The notes: generated by a model not told the origin, from the sequence alone. A stretch of DNA of 64,000 nt from Melanocharis versteri (GCA_013397845.1 VZTG01001540.1:572754-636753), one strand, 5' to 3'; shown: positions 22,851-35,969, counted from the first letter of the stretch. Translations and numbers: made by a program.

Positions 22851-22912
22851 CATTACTTGGTATCAGCTCCATGTCCCAAGGGCTCATCTTCTCAGTATCA
22901 CCATTGTCCCAA
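22851..22912 (-). CDS. PHIP: PHIP small exon: cryptic-Tudor domain (residues 596-617)
   Basis: Acceptor tatttttaag, donor TAATG|gtatgt, only 62 nt. It encodes WDNGDTEKMSPWDMELIPSN, with a split Cys before and a split Ala after. Phase agrees at both ends (1 + 60 + 1). The CWDNGDTEKMSPWDMELIP block is a PHIP family signature. Confidence 0.94.
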
Positions 22913-23129
22913 CTTAAAAATAACCACACTTATATTATCTACTAATATTGCTTCAACAGTGTAATTATTTAATGTTTGTAACATAACTTTAATTTATACA
23001 CCACAGAATATTATAATAAACTGGTACAGCGAGATGCATGACTGAATTTAATGAAAGCAAGTTTCTCAGTCAGTACTTCAAATGAAGTAACTAATTAACA
23101 TAAAAAAGATTGGAGATAAATTTACTAAC

Positions 23130-23241
23130 CAGACATTGTAGCACTGAAATAAGCTATCAGGATAATCAGGCTGAAGAGGTTCCTGGCTTTCAATTGTTCC
23201 AAACCACCAAGCATCATCTATCACTGACCTGAAACGATCAC
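23130..23241 (-). CDS. PHIP: PHIP exon: cryptic-Tudor domain, aromatic core (residues 559-596)
   Basis: Acceptor gttcttacctag, donor GTCTG|gttagt, 112 nt, enters with two bases completing Gly and leaves with two. It encodes DRFRSVIDDAWWFGTIESQE and PLQPDYPDSLFQCYNV. The DDAWWFGTIE motif is the aromatic heart of the Tudor-like fold in PHIP/BRWD proteins. Confidence 0.95.
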
Positions 23242-26200
23242 CTAGGTAAGAACACAAAATAATTTCATCAATATAAGGCATGTTACCCTCCCAAGAAAAG
23301 CAGGTTTTAGATATATGTGGCTTGATCTTGAATACAGAAATCCTTTTGAACATTTACAGCCTCAGCAGGCAAGCATGAGTCAATGCTCAGTTTAAAAAAA
23401 ACAACAAAACTACTAAATTGTTTTTGAAGATTGTTTTTTAACCAAAATGAAAGTTAATACAGCATTTTAGAAAAATAATAATTTGCAAATCTACCTATAT
23501 ATTCTTTACTTGTTAATTTATTTCTTAATTTCATATAAAAGATAAGACATTTCAATGCTTTAAAACTCATTTAAGACTCAGATCTACTTGAATTAAATAC
23601 TACATTCTACCTTAAAATAACTGAGCACTATGACACTTCTGTATGGGGAATATTTTACAAGCTGCTGAGCTTGTCCTCCTTAGTTTCTGAAGTGCTTTTT
23701 CAGCGATGCAAATGTAACTCAAGAGGTTCATTCCCTTTACTATGCAGGCAATCTGACTGATAATAGAATAAAATTTATTATAGCTTGCTCAAAAGGTTAG
23801 CAAAGTAATTTACTATGACTTGCAATGGCTTCCCTGCCACAAAGCATTCACGCAGCTGAGAAAAAAGGTCAGAAGCATTATTAAAAAAAATTACACATGA
23901 AAATGCATGTATTACACACCACCATAAATGCTAACATTTTCTACAACACATGCCACAAAATTTAGAAACAATTTTTAGCGTAGTATTCAGTTCAATGCAA
24001 GAACAAATGTAATTTAAGCCTGACATTCCAAGAGCTACACATTTTTATGTTCATGGGATTTGAATATATACACACTCTCAACTGCTGCAGTATTTGTTCC
24101 ATTTCAATATATCCACCCTCTGCCCAAATGCTTGTTGAAGTTGTCTGAAACAATAGGAAGTAAATATATTCTCAAAAATGGTCTGCTTTCTTTACTGCAC
24201 TTTTTTTTTTCAATTTTAAATTTAATGGATTGTAAGTAATTCAGAACAATTATAAAGCTTCTATTAATAGTCCTAATTGTGCTGAATAGATCCAAGTAAA
24301 CCAGAAATATCTGAAATGCAAGATCAAAAATGTAAATAAGGGCTGATGCTTTATTTTAAAAGAATAAATTATTTTCTGAAGAGCTGTGAAATTACAGTCT
24401 TCCAATATTGCCTTCTCTAATGATCAGTTTTACAAAGAAACATCCGTAGGTACAACTATGAGTGACTTCACTGAGCTGCACATTAAGCAGATCAAAACCA
24501 CTTAAAGGGCATATACTGGCAGCTGCTTCTAAGTTCTCAAGAGCCACAGCATTCCTACAGACAGAATGCTAAAGCAGAAAACAACATGACTGAAAGAACC
24601 ACGTCCTGAATCACTACCTTCCCCATGTCCTCCGTGCTACCTCATCTATGCAGAGAACAGTTCAAAATCTCTGACAAGAAGGCGGCTCTAGTACAATTTT
24701 CCAGACTGAGTATGCCTGCATAATGCTCGCTTGAAGACAACATAAAATGTCCGTTGAACTTAGAGTGGCTGCTATGTAAGAGATAGGTGTGCACACCTAA
24801 GACATACGGCTGAAGTTGCAGGAATACCACTGGAATAGCTTTTAGCCCAAGTATTAAGCTTGAAGTTAAACTATAGTAAGATAAAGATATGCAATAAATA
24901 GAATCTGAATATGAATAAGAACCTGTAATTTCTAAACTTATGTTTGTTCCTTCTAAAAGGATTCATACATTAATATAAATGTAATATTAAAAAATATAAT
25001 AGATAAGCAAATATTCTTCCCTAAAACAAACAAAGCCCAAACAACAACAAAAATTCACATTATTTGCATTGGAAGCTTAATAAAAGGTCCTGGTACTTCC
25101 AATACTTTCTATGTAGCTTCTATTTATTCCAGACTGCAAATTTCTTGAAATACAGTTGCCAGCACAGGAAGCCTGGCTAGGCTGTTCAACAAACTACAGC
25201 AATCATTCTTCTGCTGCTGCCATGATTTTGTGCAAAAGCATGGCATGGCAGAGGAGGACAAGACCACAGATCCACAACCACGAGGAAAGAGCAAAGCTTA
25301 GTGACATATTAGTAGATCTTCATCAACCTTGTCACTTATGAGATCTTTAGACTGAAATGATTTTTGAAGAAGAAATCAAGGTTTACATTTCTTATTGGAT
25401 CAGAAGCCTAGGGTCTTTACCAAATTCGCTATAGAACTGAAGAAGAGCTGTCTTTTCAGACAACATAGTGTAAAGTATGAGATGATATGGAACTTATTCC
25501 TATGGCATCATGTAATTTATACATCTACTGCTAAGGCACACAGCCTAAAGATATCAAAGGACAGGAGATTAATTCATTCCATTGCTGAAAGGTGATCCTT
25601 GTCATCGTATGGAAAAGATGACTAGGAAATAGATCTGACTGGAGGACCTAACAGTCATGGGCATTCTTCCAGTATCCAGTACTCCGAAATAACTGAGCAC
25701 AGGCAAAGTAAAAAGAATCCAAGTCATTCCCTCATAACTTGGCAACAAATTAGAACTATATACGCTTCAATGAAGCTAAACCACAGGGTTTAGAATAGAA
25801 TTCAAAAAGAATAGGGAGATGGAAAGAACATTCTCTTTGTACAGTATAGAAATCAATTTCCAATTTTTCAAAAAAGTATTTCCATATTTTCAACAGAAAT
25901 TTCAGAAATTGGAAAAAAAATAATCCTACTAGCAATGCAATTGTAGGAGGGCCTTGAATTAAAAAAAAAAAGACATACAAACAATATATAGGCTACAAGA
26001 AGTCATCAGCTAGCAGTAAACATCATATTCCTGAAACCGATCCCTAAGTATTCTCTCTGCAAATATACAACTGACATTTTCTTTGAACTTTCTTTTACAG
26101 ATCAGCTTCACTATTTTGCTTGCTGGCTGCCACTTTGGTCAAGGACAAAGTAGAACTCTCCAGGTAACCATAAGCAGAGTTTACTCTCTGACTTCCGCAT

Positions 26201-26315
26201 AGTATTAGGATTTATTTACCATAACCTACTCTTAAGAAAGTTAATGTGAAAATAGGTAGACACTTAGAAAAACAAACAAACAAAACCACAGAATACAACT
26301 CTCCCCACAACTCAC
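23242..26315 (-). other. PHIP: PHIP intron in the Tudor-like domain
   Basis: Donor ATAG|gtgagt, acceptor gttcttacctag, about 3.1 kb. No exon recognised. Short open frames around 24100-25980 look like chance. Confidence 0.85.
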
Positions 26316-26398
26316 CTATATTCCATCGCCTGTGCTTTGCATCATCAAATTGTTGCCTCAAAACTAGGAAATCTATGACATCTGGCATATCATGGTAC
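26316..26398 (-). CDS. PHIP: PHIP exon: cryptic-Tudor domain (residues 531-559)
   Basis: Acceptor ttgtaattag, donor ATATAG|gtgagt, 83 nt, enters with one base and leaves with one. It encodes YHDMPDVIDFLVLRQQFDDA and KHRRWNI. Phase on both sides (K|YHDM and NI|G) is exact. The sequence is nearly invariant in vertebrate PHIP. Confidence 0.95.
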
Positions 26399-26609
26399 CT
26401 AATTACAATAGAACACATAACTATTAAGCGATAAAACAGCAAAAGCATAACATAAAGCACTTACATTAAAAAATTAATACTTCAAATTCTACACTTGAAA
26501 AGCACAAGGTCAAATATTAATGTCATAATTTAACTTTCAACCGCAACACCCCCTTGGCCATCCCTCTCCAAGAAAACCCCCAATTTGCATACAAAATTGT
26601 TTTCCTTAC

Positions 26610-26734
26610 TTCATGGTGAAGGCTCCTCCAGTCAGTTTACCCGTATCAGGGTCAAGAAAAGCTAGTTTAAGACAGCAGAGAGTAGGCAATCCGACTTCAT
26701 ACTTAATCCCAACTATTTTCATCAGCTCTTGCTC
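26610..26734 (-). CDS. PHIP: PHIP exon: cryptic-Tudor domain (residues 490-531)
   Basis: Acceptor tttattctag, donor CATGAA|gtaagg, 125 nt, enters in phase 0 and leaves with two bases. It encodes EQELMKIVGIKYEVGLPTLC, CLKLAFLDPDTGKLTGGAFT and MK (completed in the next exon). It supplies beta strands of the ancillary/Tudor-like domain and matches PHIP closely. Confidence 0.95.
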
Positions 26735-27119
26735 CTAGAATAAACAAAATACTATGTACCACCACTGAAGTTAATTGAAATAGCTTTCTGAAAGATGAAT
26801 ATATGGGTATATTGAATATACTATATTTCTGCCAGATCACATCAAAAACAAGAATCTGAAATTTCGTCTTCCGCAATGAGCTATTATTTCACAATGCAAT
26901 ATGTTTGAAAAATACTTTGCTATGAAGTATAACCATCTCATCTGCTCAAGCAGATACAAAAAGTAGTACAGCTGTGATTTCATTTGACTATTAAATTAAA
27001 TTTTTCCCCTTATCTTACAATATTAAGAGTACTAGATTTATTTGTATCAAGAACTTCCAATTAGTTTCTATATTTTATTTAATATTAAGATATAAACAAA
27101 AAAGAAAAAGAAGTCATAC

Positions 27120-27227
27120 CCGCAATTCCATTTTATGCCATGGTTGTTTCTTGGGATTAATGTTATATATTTTGTTCTTCTTGGCCATTACAACATATGC
27201 TTCATGACCTTGTCGGAAATAGTAGAC
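27120..27227 (-). CDS. PHIP: PHIP exon: cryptic-Tudor domain (residues 454-489)
   Basis: Acceptor ttcacttttag, donor TTGCGG|gtatga, 108 nt, phase 0 on both sides. It encodes VYYFRQGHEAYVVMAKKNKI and YNINPKKQPWHKMELR. The VYYFRQGHEAY segment provides aromatic residues of a Tudor-like barrel in the family. Removing this exon would keep frame but break the barrel. Confidence 0.95.
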
Positions 27228-30200
27228 CTAAAAGTGAAATGTGACAGTTACCCTACGAAGACTCTGAGGAGCTGAAATGCTAGCAAGTCACTGCCATACA
27301 ATGTATGTACTTCCTATTTCATCAACTTTTCAGTCTGTTTTCCTGCAAAAGTCATGAGTTCTGCAAAAATTAGGTGGAGGAAAATTTAAAAAGCTGTTAT
27401 AGCAACATTTACAGAAAAAAGCAGGAAAGACTTGGAACACTATTTTCTGTATGAACAAAATACGCTAAATTACATGTGAGACCAACAAAATCAGTAACAA
27501 AACCATCCATTTATCATTGCAAAACAGAGCAACTCAATGACAGCAGCAAGAATTCCACTAATCCACCTGGTTATTCATCACTGCAGGACAGCCCTAAGTT
27601 AACAATCAAGTATCACTAAATTCACTATTTAGCTCATATTTTTTGAACAAGAAATATATTCTGGAAGGAAAAGTCTGTTATTGTTCTGGTAAGATTTTGG
27701 TGTTTGCTTCCATATCACTGAAAAAATAGCCTAACAAAGGCATGAACAAACTAAAATAGACATTTCCAGTGCTTATTAACTTTTTGTAATCCTTCCAGTA
27801 TGAACTTCCACGGTTCAGACATCCAGAGTCTAACAGCTCTACTTTGATCTTGTTGTATATGATACCACATGGATGAATGCTTTTATTATAAGCCATCACT
27901 GTAATGAGGTAGTAAGCTGAAACCCATAAACATGTATTCAAGGAATGTATTTGAAATGCGAAAGAGAGGTTCCACAAACTAGTTAGAACAAAGATATGAT
28001 AAATGGCTGTATTCTTGGTACTATGCATGCCAAATAAAAGATCCTCTACAAGTGTCCCAACATGGGATTTCCATCTAATAGCACAAAGGAAAGATAGCTC
28101 TAATGTAAAGGTCCAAAACAACAGAAAAAGCAGAGCAGAAATCCCTCTAAGTTTTAAAATATACAAATAAACACACTAATATTTGTATTTCTACCTGCTT
28201 TCCAAAACTCTTGTATCATAAAACATTATAAAAAAGTCTTTGCCAGGTTTCTGCATTAACAGGTCCTGAACTCTTAGTGTCATGTGGCAATTTTAAACAT
28301 TTTTCAATGGAGAAGGACTCAGTACCACATTTTTTTTTAATTCCTGTTTTTAGAGTATTCAATATGCATAATATCCTCATAGGGACAAAACACACAGCAG
28401 CTACAAAAGGCATGAAAGCAGTGACAATCTCTTAGACACTGTCAGAATCTATCTGTCAGGAAAAGGAACAGAGGCTACTGAGACACATCTGAAATAAGGC
28501 AGATTTACATTACACTCTCAACATTGTGACGATTATTTCCCATACACTCCAGTGAATCAAAACAAAAAAAAGTGCACAGGCTACAAACAATCTCTGCTAC
28601 ACTTAGTGTTTCTGCTAAACCACTACATAAATTCAACCCACTGTTTACACAAGTGAAATATTTTGTATTTTGCAAATGGCTCTAAAAATTGCATCTTCTG
28701 TCAGAAGAACAAACTGGGAAGATATCTGTGAGAAAAAAAGAATTCACATCTTTTTCCAGGAAATAATATTTTTATTCTTGATGAATTGCTGCTTCTGCAT
28801 GTTTGTTGTAGTACCCAGACAAAACTGTTCTTTATCTTGTTAATGGCAGAACACTCCAACAAACATGCCTCGTATTTGGATATTCAGACAGTGAAGTTGC
28901 AGCCCCATCTCTCTGGTGTGTTTCCACCGTTCCGCAAGACACATGGCAGAGATCCGTAAACAGCACTATTCAGAAAGGGAAATGAGATGGTATGTGCTGT
29001 TCTTATGCACTAAGTGTAACTAAATATAGCACTACTATTTTTTCTTACTTGTTTGTACAAATTAAGAACAAATTTGAAATCTCTCCCCCCAAATCTTATA
29101 AAACATACCTACCATGCAACAAAATGTTGGAAAGCCACACAATCTCTCTTCTCACAACATTTCTCTAATTAAACCAACCTTTTATTTCTGTGAGTCTCAA
29201 AATTAACTTTCTAGATTAATAATTTCTTTTCACGTATTAAGTAAATCCAGGGACGGCAAGTATCAGAGATGGAATTTCAGACAGAGCGGCTCGATTACAA
29301 ACGTACTCTCTATCGGTGCAATTATTCCTACTTTCTAGGCACAGGACAGGAAACTTCCTGCTCTCCCATTTAAAGCATTTTCAGAAAAAGGATGTATCCT
29401 ACTTAGATATTCCTAGTACACACTGTACATGCTATTCAGCAGGTGCCAAATCAAACACAACTGTTTATCTTACTAAACCAATACGATGTTAGAGTCTCCT
29501 GAGCAGTATGGTACTGATAAATCCTTGGCTGCTTCACTGTATCCAGATGGTATCAGCCACCAAATATATTTATTCGGACTTGATCTTTTGAACAGTAGAG
29601 TCTCCAAAACATGCTTACTGGAGGGTATAAATCCATAAGCATTTTCTCTAGCTGAAACTCTCAACTTGAAATGCTCCTTCCCTCCCTCACTAGCTTTGCT
29701 GATGTAATTTTTGCATAGCTGTGCTGTGAACTGGATCAGTGAAGTGATCCAGTAAAAACAAACCTGCTTGTACATGCAACCTCTGCTCCTGATTCAGTTT
29801 CTAAGGTGGTGCCCACAAAAAGCTTTAGCTTGGGAAAAAAGTTAATCAACTTTGCCACCATGTCAAGTATTTCTCCAACAGCATTCTGAAGGTGTGAGCT
29901 ATACAAAAACTCTGTTTAGTAACTAAGAAAACCTGCTGCTCCCGAAGGAGACAACAAACTGCCCATTACAGCATAAGCCAGCTATTTCCTCTTATTTTAA
30001 CCTAAGGGGTTTTAAGAAATGTGCACAGACTCTGGCTTTCAAGATTGCATTCCACCTAATACTTCTTATTTGTACAATTCACTGTAATGTTCACTTGCTA
30101 CATATTCCAAAATAGAAACTGGTGGGTGTCCTTTTCCTACTGTATTTTGAGACATCTGGGTCATGTTTACAAAGTATTTACAGTCTGGTTTGTATAAAAT

Positions 30201-30836
30201 ACATATATACAAGACTTTTCCTGTTTTCTTGTCTCTTCTGTTGTAAGAGACTAGCTAAAACTAGTCTAAACTAAAGAAGTTTTTTTGATGTCAAGAACAC
30301 AAGTGATAAGGACAATATCAGAGTTTTTCTTCAGAATAAATGAATTTTTTTTTAAATTACATCAAAACAATCACACTAAGCACAAAACCCCACAGCCTTC
30401 CCCAAGAGGCTTAATTCCTGGTTTTTATTTCAAGTCCTCAACTGAAGTATGTTTTCCAGACCTAATTTCATATCTGATTTCTTACCTGTTCTTCAGGATA
30501 CCAAATGCTCTACAATTAAGGACTATTTTCATGACATAAAGCACCTCACACAGCTTGTCTACAGGTGTCATAAGGAAATCAACACACTGAGTACCATACA
30601 AGAAGGAACACTACTGTAACAGCATGCAATAATAATAAAAAGTCAAAGCAACACTGTGCAGAATATTTTCTAAGTACAAGGAAGCAAAAGCAAATTTTAG
30701 CCAGATCAAAGAATGTTTTTAAGAAAATCCAAAATATTTTGATTATAAGTCTCTGGGGAAAAAATGCTCAAATGCAAATACAAAAAGCAAAAACAAGCTG
30801 AAAGAAGCAAGGACACAGAGGGAAAAGCTACACTAC
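27228..30836 (-). other. PHIP: PHIP intron with a chance-looking 162-codon open frame
   Basis: Donor ATGAG|gtagtg, acceptor ttcacttttag, about 3.6 kb. The longest non-exonic open frame of the window outside the terminal exon lies at 27678-28166 on the minus strand. It is hydrophobic and Leu/Phe-rich with no motif I know. No repeat family recognised. Confidence 0.85.
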
Positions 30837-30956
30837 CTCATCCCCCATCTGTGGCACAAATGGGCACCGCCGAGGAACAGTGTCTGTAATCCATGCTGAA
30901 GGCAGCCACTCTTCCAGCGTCAAACCATTTTCTGCCAGAACTCCTACAGCCAGCCT
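30837..30956 (-). CDS. PHIP: PHIP exon: start of cryptic-Tudor/ancillary domain (residues 414-453)
   Basis: Acceptor ttttattcag, donor ATGAG|gtagtg (a weak +4 to +6 match), 120 nt, phase 0 on both sides. It encodes RLAVGVLAENGLTLEEWLPS, AWITDTVPRRCPFVPQMGDE. The PFVPQMGDEVYYF junction with the next exon is a hallmark of the PHIP/BRWD ancillary domain, which with the first bromodomain forms a histone H3 tail reader. Confidence 0.95.
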
Positions 30957-33900
30957 CTGAATAAAACGTACACAGAAGATTAGTATTAAATTACTGCTAG
31001 TGTGAGGATTAATCTTAACTGCCTTTTGAGATTTTTTTGGGGGGTGTGTGGGAATGAGCTCTAACAAAAACTGAATTTAATAACTGTCCAGTAACTATGT
31101 CTCGTGCCCAAAAAGATAAAATGGAAGCATGTCATTCTCTTGAAACAAATTCACATGGTTGCCTTGGCCAAAAAGGCACTAAAATTATACAGCTGCCTCC
31201 AATTAAGGAACCTTGCAAATAAAAAAAAAGAGGAAGATATTTACAAGGTAAATCATGTGAAAATGACCTGGATTGGGCACATCCACATTACCCACCGGCA
31301 TATTTACTATAAAGTGCTGTGGAACTGCATTTTCAGAATGTATTTCCACATCACATACTTGTAAGCAACGACACTCACGACAGCTGCTGGTCCTAGGTGC
31401 ACATTGCTTGTCTGTATCTAATAGGTCAGATAAAGCAGGGGTTTGTACAACCATTCAAGCAAGGCTGCTTTGAAATTCCTAACAGGATCTTGTGTGTGTG
31501 TACAAAAAGCAACCCTGGATGGCTGTACAGAAATCCACTCCATACAGCCAATGCTGCAGGACTCTGCATCTCCAGACTGCAAATAGGATATGCCTATGTA
31601 ATTCCATTACACCAATTCAAATGGGGTTTCACATGACAAGAAGTACTTTGATGAGTGCACCAGTGAATATCACAGGAAAAAAGCATAAACACAGTAAAAA
31701 CAAAAGCCCACCAAAAAAATAAAAATCAAAACAGAACCTCTTTATTGTAATAAATCAATAGCATAGAAGCACTTTGTGAATTCTGAGGTTCAAGCAGGTC
31801 TGTCTTGCAAAAACCTGATACACTGCATAAGAACAAAGTGTCTAGCTAACTGGTGAATTATGGGAAGGTAAGAAACAGCCTTTAACCAGAGAACCTTCTC
31901 TTGATATAGCTTCATACATTAAGCATCAGTTTAAAACTTTCTGGGAGCCAAGCCTGATCTTAGTCACTCATCAGGAAGGGACTATTCCCAGTGAGTTTAT
32001 TAAATGATTTCTGAAACTCTACTAAATCCTTTAGTTCTACTGCCTGACTACATGCTCTGGTGGGTTTGGGGTGTTTGTTTGCTGGGGGGGAGAAGGGGGA
32101 TGTTGAATGGGAAAACGGCTCATTTTTGAGTTTCATGTCTGTGTCATCGGGTCCTACATCTCACTGTAACAAAATAAGGAAGGAAATCATTCTGCATTTA
32201 TTCCTTTCTAAACCATGATAGTTTTATACAAGATTTTTCATCATATCTCTTCCAAACTCTCTCCCTTGTAAGAGTCAGTCTCTGTATCTGCCCTAAAGAA
32301 AAAAAAAATGTTCTGTACTTTTGATCTTTCTATGTGATCCTTCCTTGTCCTTCACTGCTGTAGCATTTTTTAGATTGATTTTTGGTAGATGGGGATTAGA
32401 AATGTAAGCACCACTCAAGATCATGAAGCCCATGCATTAATAGAGATGAATGTCAATTTTTCTCTACTCCTTTCTAATTTCCAAGATTCTGAGTGTGGTT
32501 ACAAAGACAGTCAAAACTTCTTTCCTCAATGAAAAGCCCTAATTTTGAATCAGGATCAGAAAGGAAAAACTTTCTACCAGGAAGGCCTGTGAGCTCTCTG
32601 CCTAATAAGGAGGTCAAACGTCCACCACAAGAAACTTCAAAGACTAACATCTGTCAGGAACGACAGGTATAATTAATGCTACCTAGGGATAGAGGAAAGA
32701 GAGATGATTTTCTGCAATTCCTTCCAGCCTCATATTTTTTTGTGACTCAAGAAATGAGCAGGTCAGCTTTACAAGTCTGAAATATCTAGGCCTGATACTT
32801 TCTGAATCAAAGATGTCCTGCATCTCAATAACTGGGACTCAAATGGATGCAAGATTCCCAAAACTCTCAGTTTAGTTTTAATCTAAGTGGAAATACTAGC
32901 CTGCCAATGAGTTTTTTATTTTATAATAAGCAGCTAAACCAGAGGTTTCAATCATTAAAAAAAGTCCCCCACCATCTATTGTTCTCATTTTCTTTGGTTT
33001 CTTATTTCTTCTGATACCTTCTTTTGGTTTCAGACTGTGTAAATAGCAATATACTATTCCTATTGACAGTACAACTAATGATTGTGTCCAATAAGCAAAA
33101 AGTAGCCTAAACAAAGAATAAAGACTACCATCCTGCATGCCATACACCTGAGATTCACAGTAAATCTGACACTGTGCCAACCTGCATGTTCAAACAGCTG
33201 TTGCCAGTCCACCTTCTAATGAGGACTAAAACATTGAAATAATGATTTTAAAGAATGCTGAGGACTCCTAATCTAATAAATAAACAAAATAGAGTTTTTT
33301 AATTTAGATGATACAGTTAGCTTCCTTGGGTACTGCAAAAATAGAAGCTACAAGCTTACAAAAACAGTTAGCATCTACCACATAGATGACTTCTGGTCTC
33401 TGTAAAGAAAGAAGGACAAGTGAAGTTTTCAGATCTAACAACTAAAAACAAAACAACCTCTCAAAAAACACACTGAAAATAACCAAAGTCACTGAAAATT
33501 TCTATGTACTGATCTAAACTGAAATTACATTATATTAGAAAGCAAACAAAATACAGACAACAACAAAATCCTGATCAAGTCATATTTCCCTTGATGGAGT
33601 GAACAGTGGCAGCATAATGCAAATATCATATAGAATTGACAGAAAAAAAATGACATGGTTGTGCAGATCTGAAAGAAATTGTATTTATGTAGGGAGACAA
33701 GTCTGCACAGCTGTAAAAAATACTGGCACATTATACCAATACTCAATTGTATTGGAAGCTGAATACTTCCACAGAAAGGAAGTTTCTGGCGTGAGCAAGG
33801 ATAGTGATAAGGACATTAGAAGTGCTCCTTATGTCAAATGTATCATATTCGGAAAGCATATTATTATAGCCATCTATCATTTGACTTCCAAGAGTCTTTA

Positions 33901-34042
33901 ATTATCATTTGTTACAAGTAAAAGTCATGATGTGTTTTTAAATTAGACAGTAACATGTTGTCTATATGTAACTGAATCATTCATCCAATTATTTCCAAGT
34001 CAGCAGGAATGAGTAAACTGTAATACACAAAGAACATCTAAC
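30957..34042 (-). other. PHIP: PHIP intron before the Tudor-like domain
   Basis: Donor AAAAG|gttaga, acceptor ttttattcag, about 3.1 kb. It contains G-rich patches near 31031-31051 and 32060-32100. Overlapping plus-strand open frames around 31100-31720 show no motif. Confidence 0.85.
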
Positions 34043-34262
34043 CTTTTGTTTTCGCTCTTTGGGTTTCCTCTTCTTTGGTGACGTTGATGGTCCATCTTTC
34101 TCCTCAATACCCTTTTTCCTTTCCTTTTTAATTTGCTTCCTTTGTTTTTCAGGTCCTTCTTCATCCTCTGAACTACTTTCTGCTTTCTTTGTTTTAATTT
34201 TAGGAATTTTCTTTGGTGGTTGCAAATTGATTCCTGCATCTGCCGTCCAGTCAGAATAATCA
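34043..34262 (-). CDS. PHIP: PHIP exon: Lys-rich linker with NLS-like clusters (residues 340-413)
   Basis: Acceptor actattctag, donor AAAAG|gttaga, 220 nt, enters with one base completing Ser and leaves in phase 0. It starts DYSDWTADAGINLQPPKKIP, then has an acidic Ser run (KKAESSSEDEEGPEKQRK) and ends with basic clusters KKERKKG and PKKRKPKERKQK. The latter resemble nuclear localisation signals. The true reading frame differs from an overlapping open frame that also looks Lys-rich; the family match QPPKKIPK and phase decide it. Confidence 0.94.
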
Positions 34263-34951
34263 CTAGAATAGTCACTATATATGATATAACAAAGAAAAAA
34301 GAAATTAAAACCCCACAGTTAAAAAGCGCATAGGATTACATAATATAACCCAATAAAATATTACATTTAACAGTCTAGATAACTACAATGTTTTAATAGT
34401 TAAAACCCTAATGCTTAAAATCCTATATTCTACCTATAATTTAAATGGTAGTAAACCAAAAGTCTTGACATCATTTGGTCTTGCAAGAAGCTTAACTTAT
34501 AGCATCCCTCAAAGTAAACACTGTGTTAGCTTCATCAATTCAAGATGATACACACTGAAGTCTGGATATTATTTTCAAGACTTCTGGTTTTGAATAGTTT
34601 TGAACAAAAAAATAAAGGATGCTTTATCACTCTCCCATTTCAAACCAAGGATCACAGCTGAGACTGAGAGCCATAGGAAACTGCTACTACCTGCCTGAAG
34701 TGTTTGTGTGCCTGAAAAGAAACACCTTCCTGCAAAACAGTTTTGGTTCTAGCAAACAAGGACAAAACCTTCCCTAAATTTTAGTTAGCAATATGACTGA
34801 AAATGAAATCCTCAAAGTTTCATGGTTTTGTTCACTCTTTCTTCTAAATCTGCACAAGTGTTAGTTATTACTCATTAACTGTTTACAGCAAAAATTATTT
34901 AAGGTTTATTGGCAAGAATTTTCTCTGTAGGGTATATATACTGTCACTTAC

Positions 34952-35028
34952 CTAGAACTGCCATCACTGTGCCATGCTCTTTCATCATCTTCTGATGTTC
35001 CACCACTGGCAACAACTACTTCTCCTTC
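34952..35028 (-). CDS. PHIP: PHIP exon: acidic Ser-rich linker (residues 315-340)
   Basis: Acceptor ctctccttattag, donor TCTAG|gtaagt, 77 nt, enters in phase 0 and leaves with two bases. It encodes EGEVVVASGGTSEDDERAWH and SDGSS. It is too short to stand out as an open frame but is fixed by perfect phase with both neighbours. It probably belongs to a disordered, phosphorylatable linker. Confidence 0.92.
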
Positions 35029-35828
35029 CTAATAAGGAGAGCAGAGGGCATTGGGGAGCGGCAGAAGGGGAGGCAGAGAAAAAGAAGGCATTTTCTTTAG
35101 ACCTCAAGTTATAATATTTGACAGTACAATGAAAATTTTTCTAGGCTTTATATGTGTTATAAACATCTGGCATTCTAGAAACCTCATGTTAAAAAGGCAT
35201 TTTAGTTTGCAGATAGTTCCTTTACTTTAGTGGACTTATATAAAGAAGTATGAAGATATCTGTGCCTGGCCAGACACAGTGTAGAGCAACATTTTTCATC
35301 ACCATTTGACAAGGCTAGCTTACTTTCTTAAAAATTATATCAAGACTTTTTAATGTCATATTTCCACATCTTTTCAATATCAAGCAAAAACCAAATATGA
35401 ACTTTATGTACTCCTCACTCATTCTCTACCATAGTTACAAAAGCACAGAATGATTGAGGCTGGAAGGGACTTCTGGACGTTGTATTATTCAACCTCCCTG
35501 TTCAAGCAGGGTCAACTAAAGTTGGTGACCACATTGCTAGGCCACGTGGACAATACTGACTAGACTTACAAACTGGACATACACTTTGCAAAATATCCTT
35601 AAAAATGAGCGCTTTTCTCCTTTGTCAATTACTTTTTAAGTCAAAGCTAAACATATACAACTGCATGTGAAAACCTAATACAACATAATTTCTTTAAGAG
35701 GTGAAAGGAAACGCACAATGGAAAATGTAACTTGAGTTTCCACTAGAAACAATGTTTAATTAGCTGAAGCAGGAGCTTAATGAGTGGAAATGGAATATGT
35801 AAGACTGCCGAGCAAATAAGGATCTTAC
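35029..35828 (-). other. PHIP: PHIP intron containing a CR1 fragment
   Basis: Donor TCAGAT|gtaaga, acceptor ctctccttattag. The middle (35443-35555) resembles the 3' end of a CR1 LINE in minus orientation; the rest is unremarkable. Confidence 0.8.
35443..35555 (-). mobile_element. CR1-type LINE 3' fragment, diverged
   Basis: On the plus strand it reads CACAGAATGATTGAGGCTGG then AAGGGAC, a Pro-codon-like CAACCTCCCTG, CAAGCAGGGTC and a remnant of the CCAGGTTG segment. This order (tAGAATCATagaat, ggttGGAAgggac, tcCAACCcCCTG, gCAGGG) is the reverse complement of avian CR1 3' ends. Diverged and 5'-truncated. Confidence 0.7.
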
Positions 35829-35969
35829 ATCTGAAGAACTGTGTCCATTTTCCAACTCTTCAGCAGGCCTTGCAGTTTCTTCTACTGCATATCTCGTACG
35901 GTAGTTGTGCTGATTAGCTGCTTGTTTCTTTGAGTCACTAGCGTCTAGTAAATTATCGTGAGAATGGTT
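35829..35969 (-). CDS. PHIP: PHIP exon: polar linker (residues 268-314)
   Basis: Acceptor tatcttcacag, donor TCAGAT|gtaaga, 141 nt, phase 0 on both sides, so skipping would keep frame. It encodes NHSHDNLLDASDSKKQAANQ, HNYRTRYAVEETARPAEELE and NGHSSSD. It is low-complexity, acidic and Ser-rich, probably disordered, and corresponds to the stretch before the Lys-rich linker of PHIP. Confidence 0.93.

Noticed and set aside
31100..31720. Cluster of plus-strand open frames in an intron
   Set aside because: Short (60-90 codons), mutually overlapping in different frames, with no motifs and no splice or promoter context.
34000..34275. Second Lys-rich open frame overlapping the linker exon (91 codons)
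   Set aside because: It is the +1-shifted shadow of the real frame; only the other frame joins in phase to both neighbours and reads QPPKKIPK as in PHIP.
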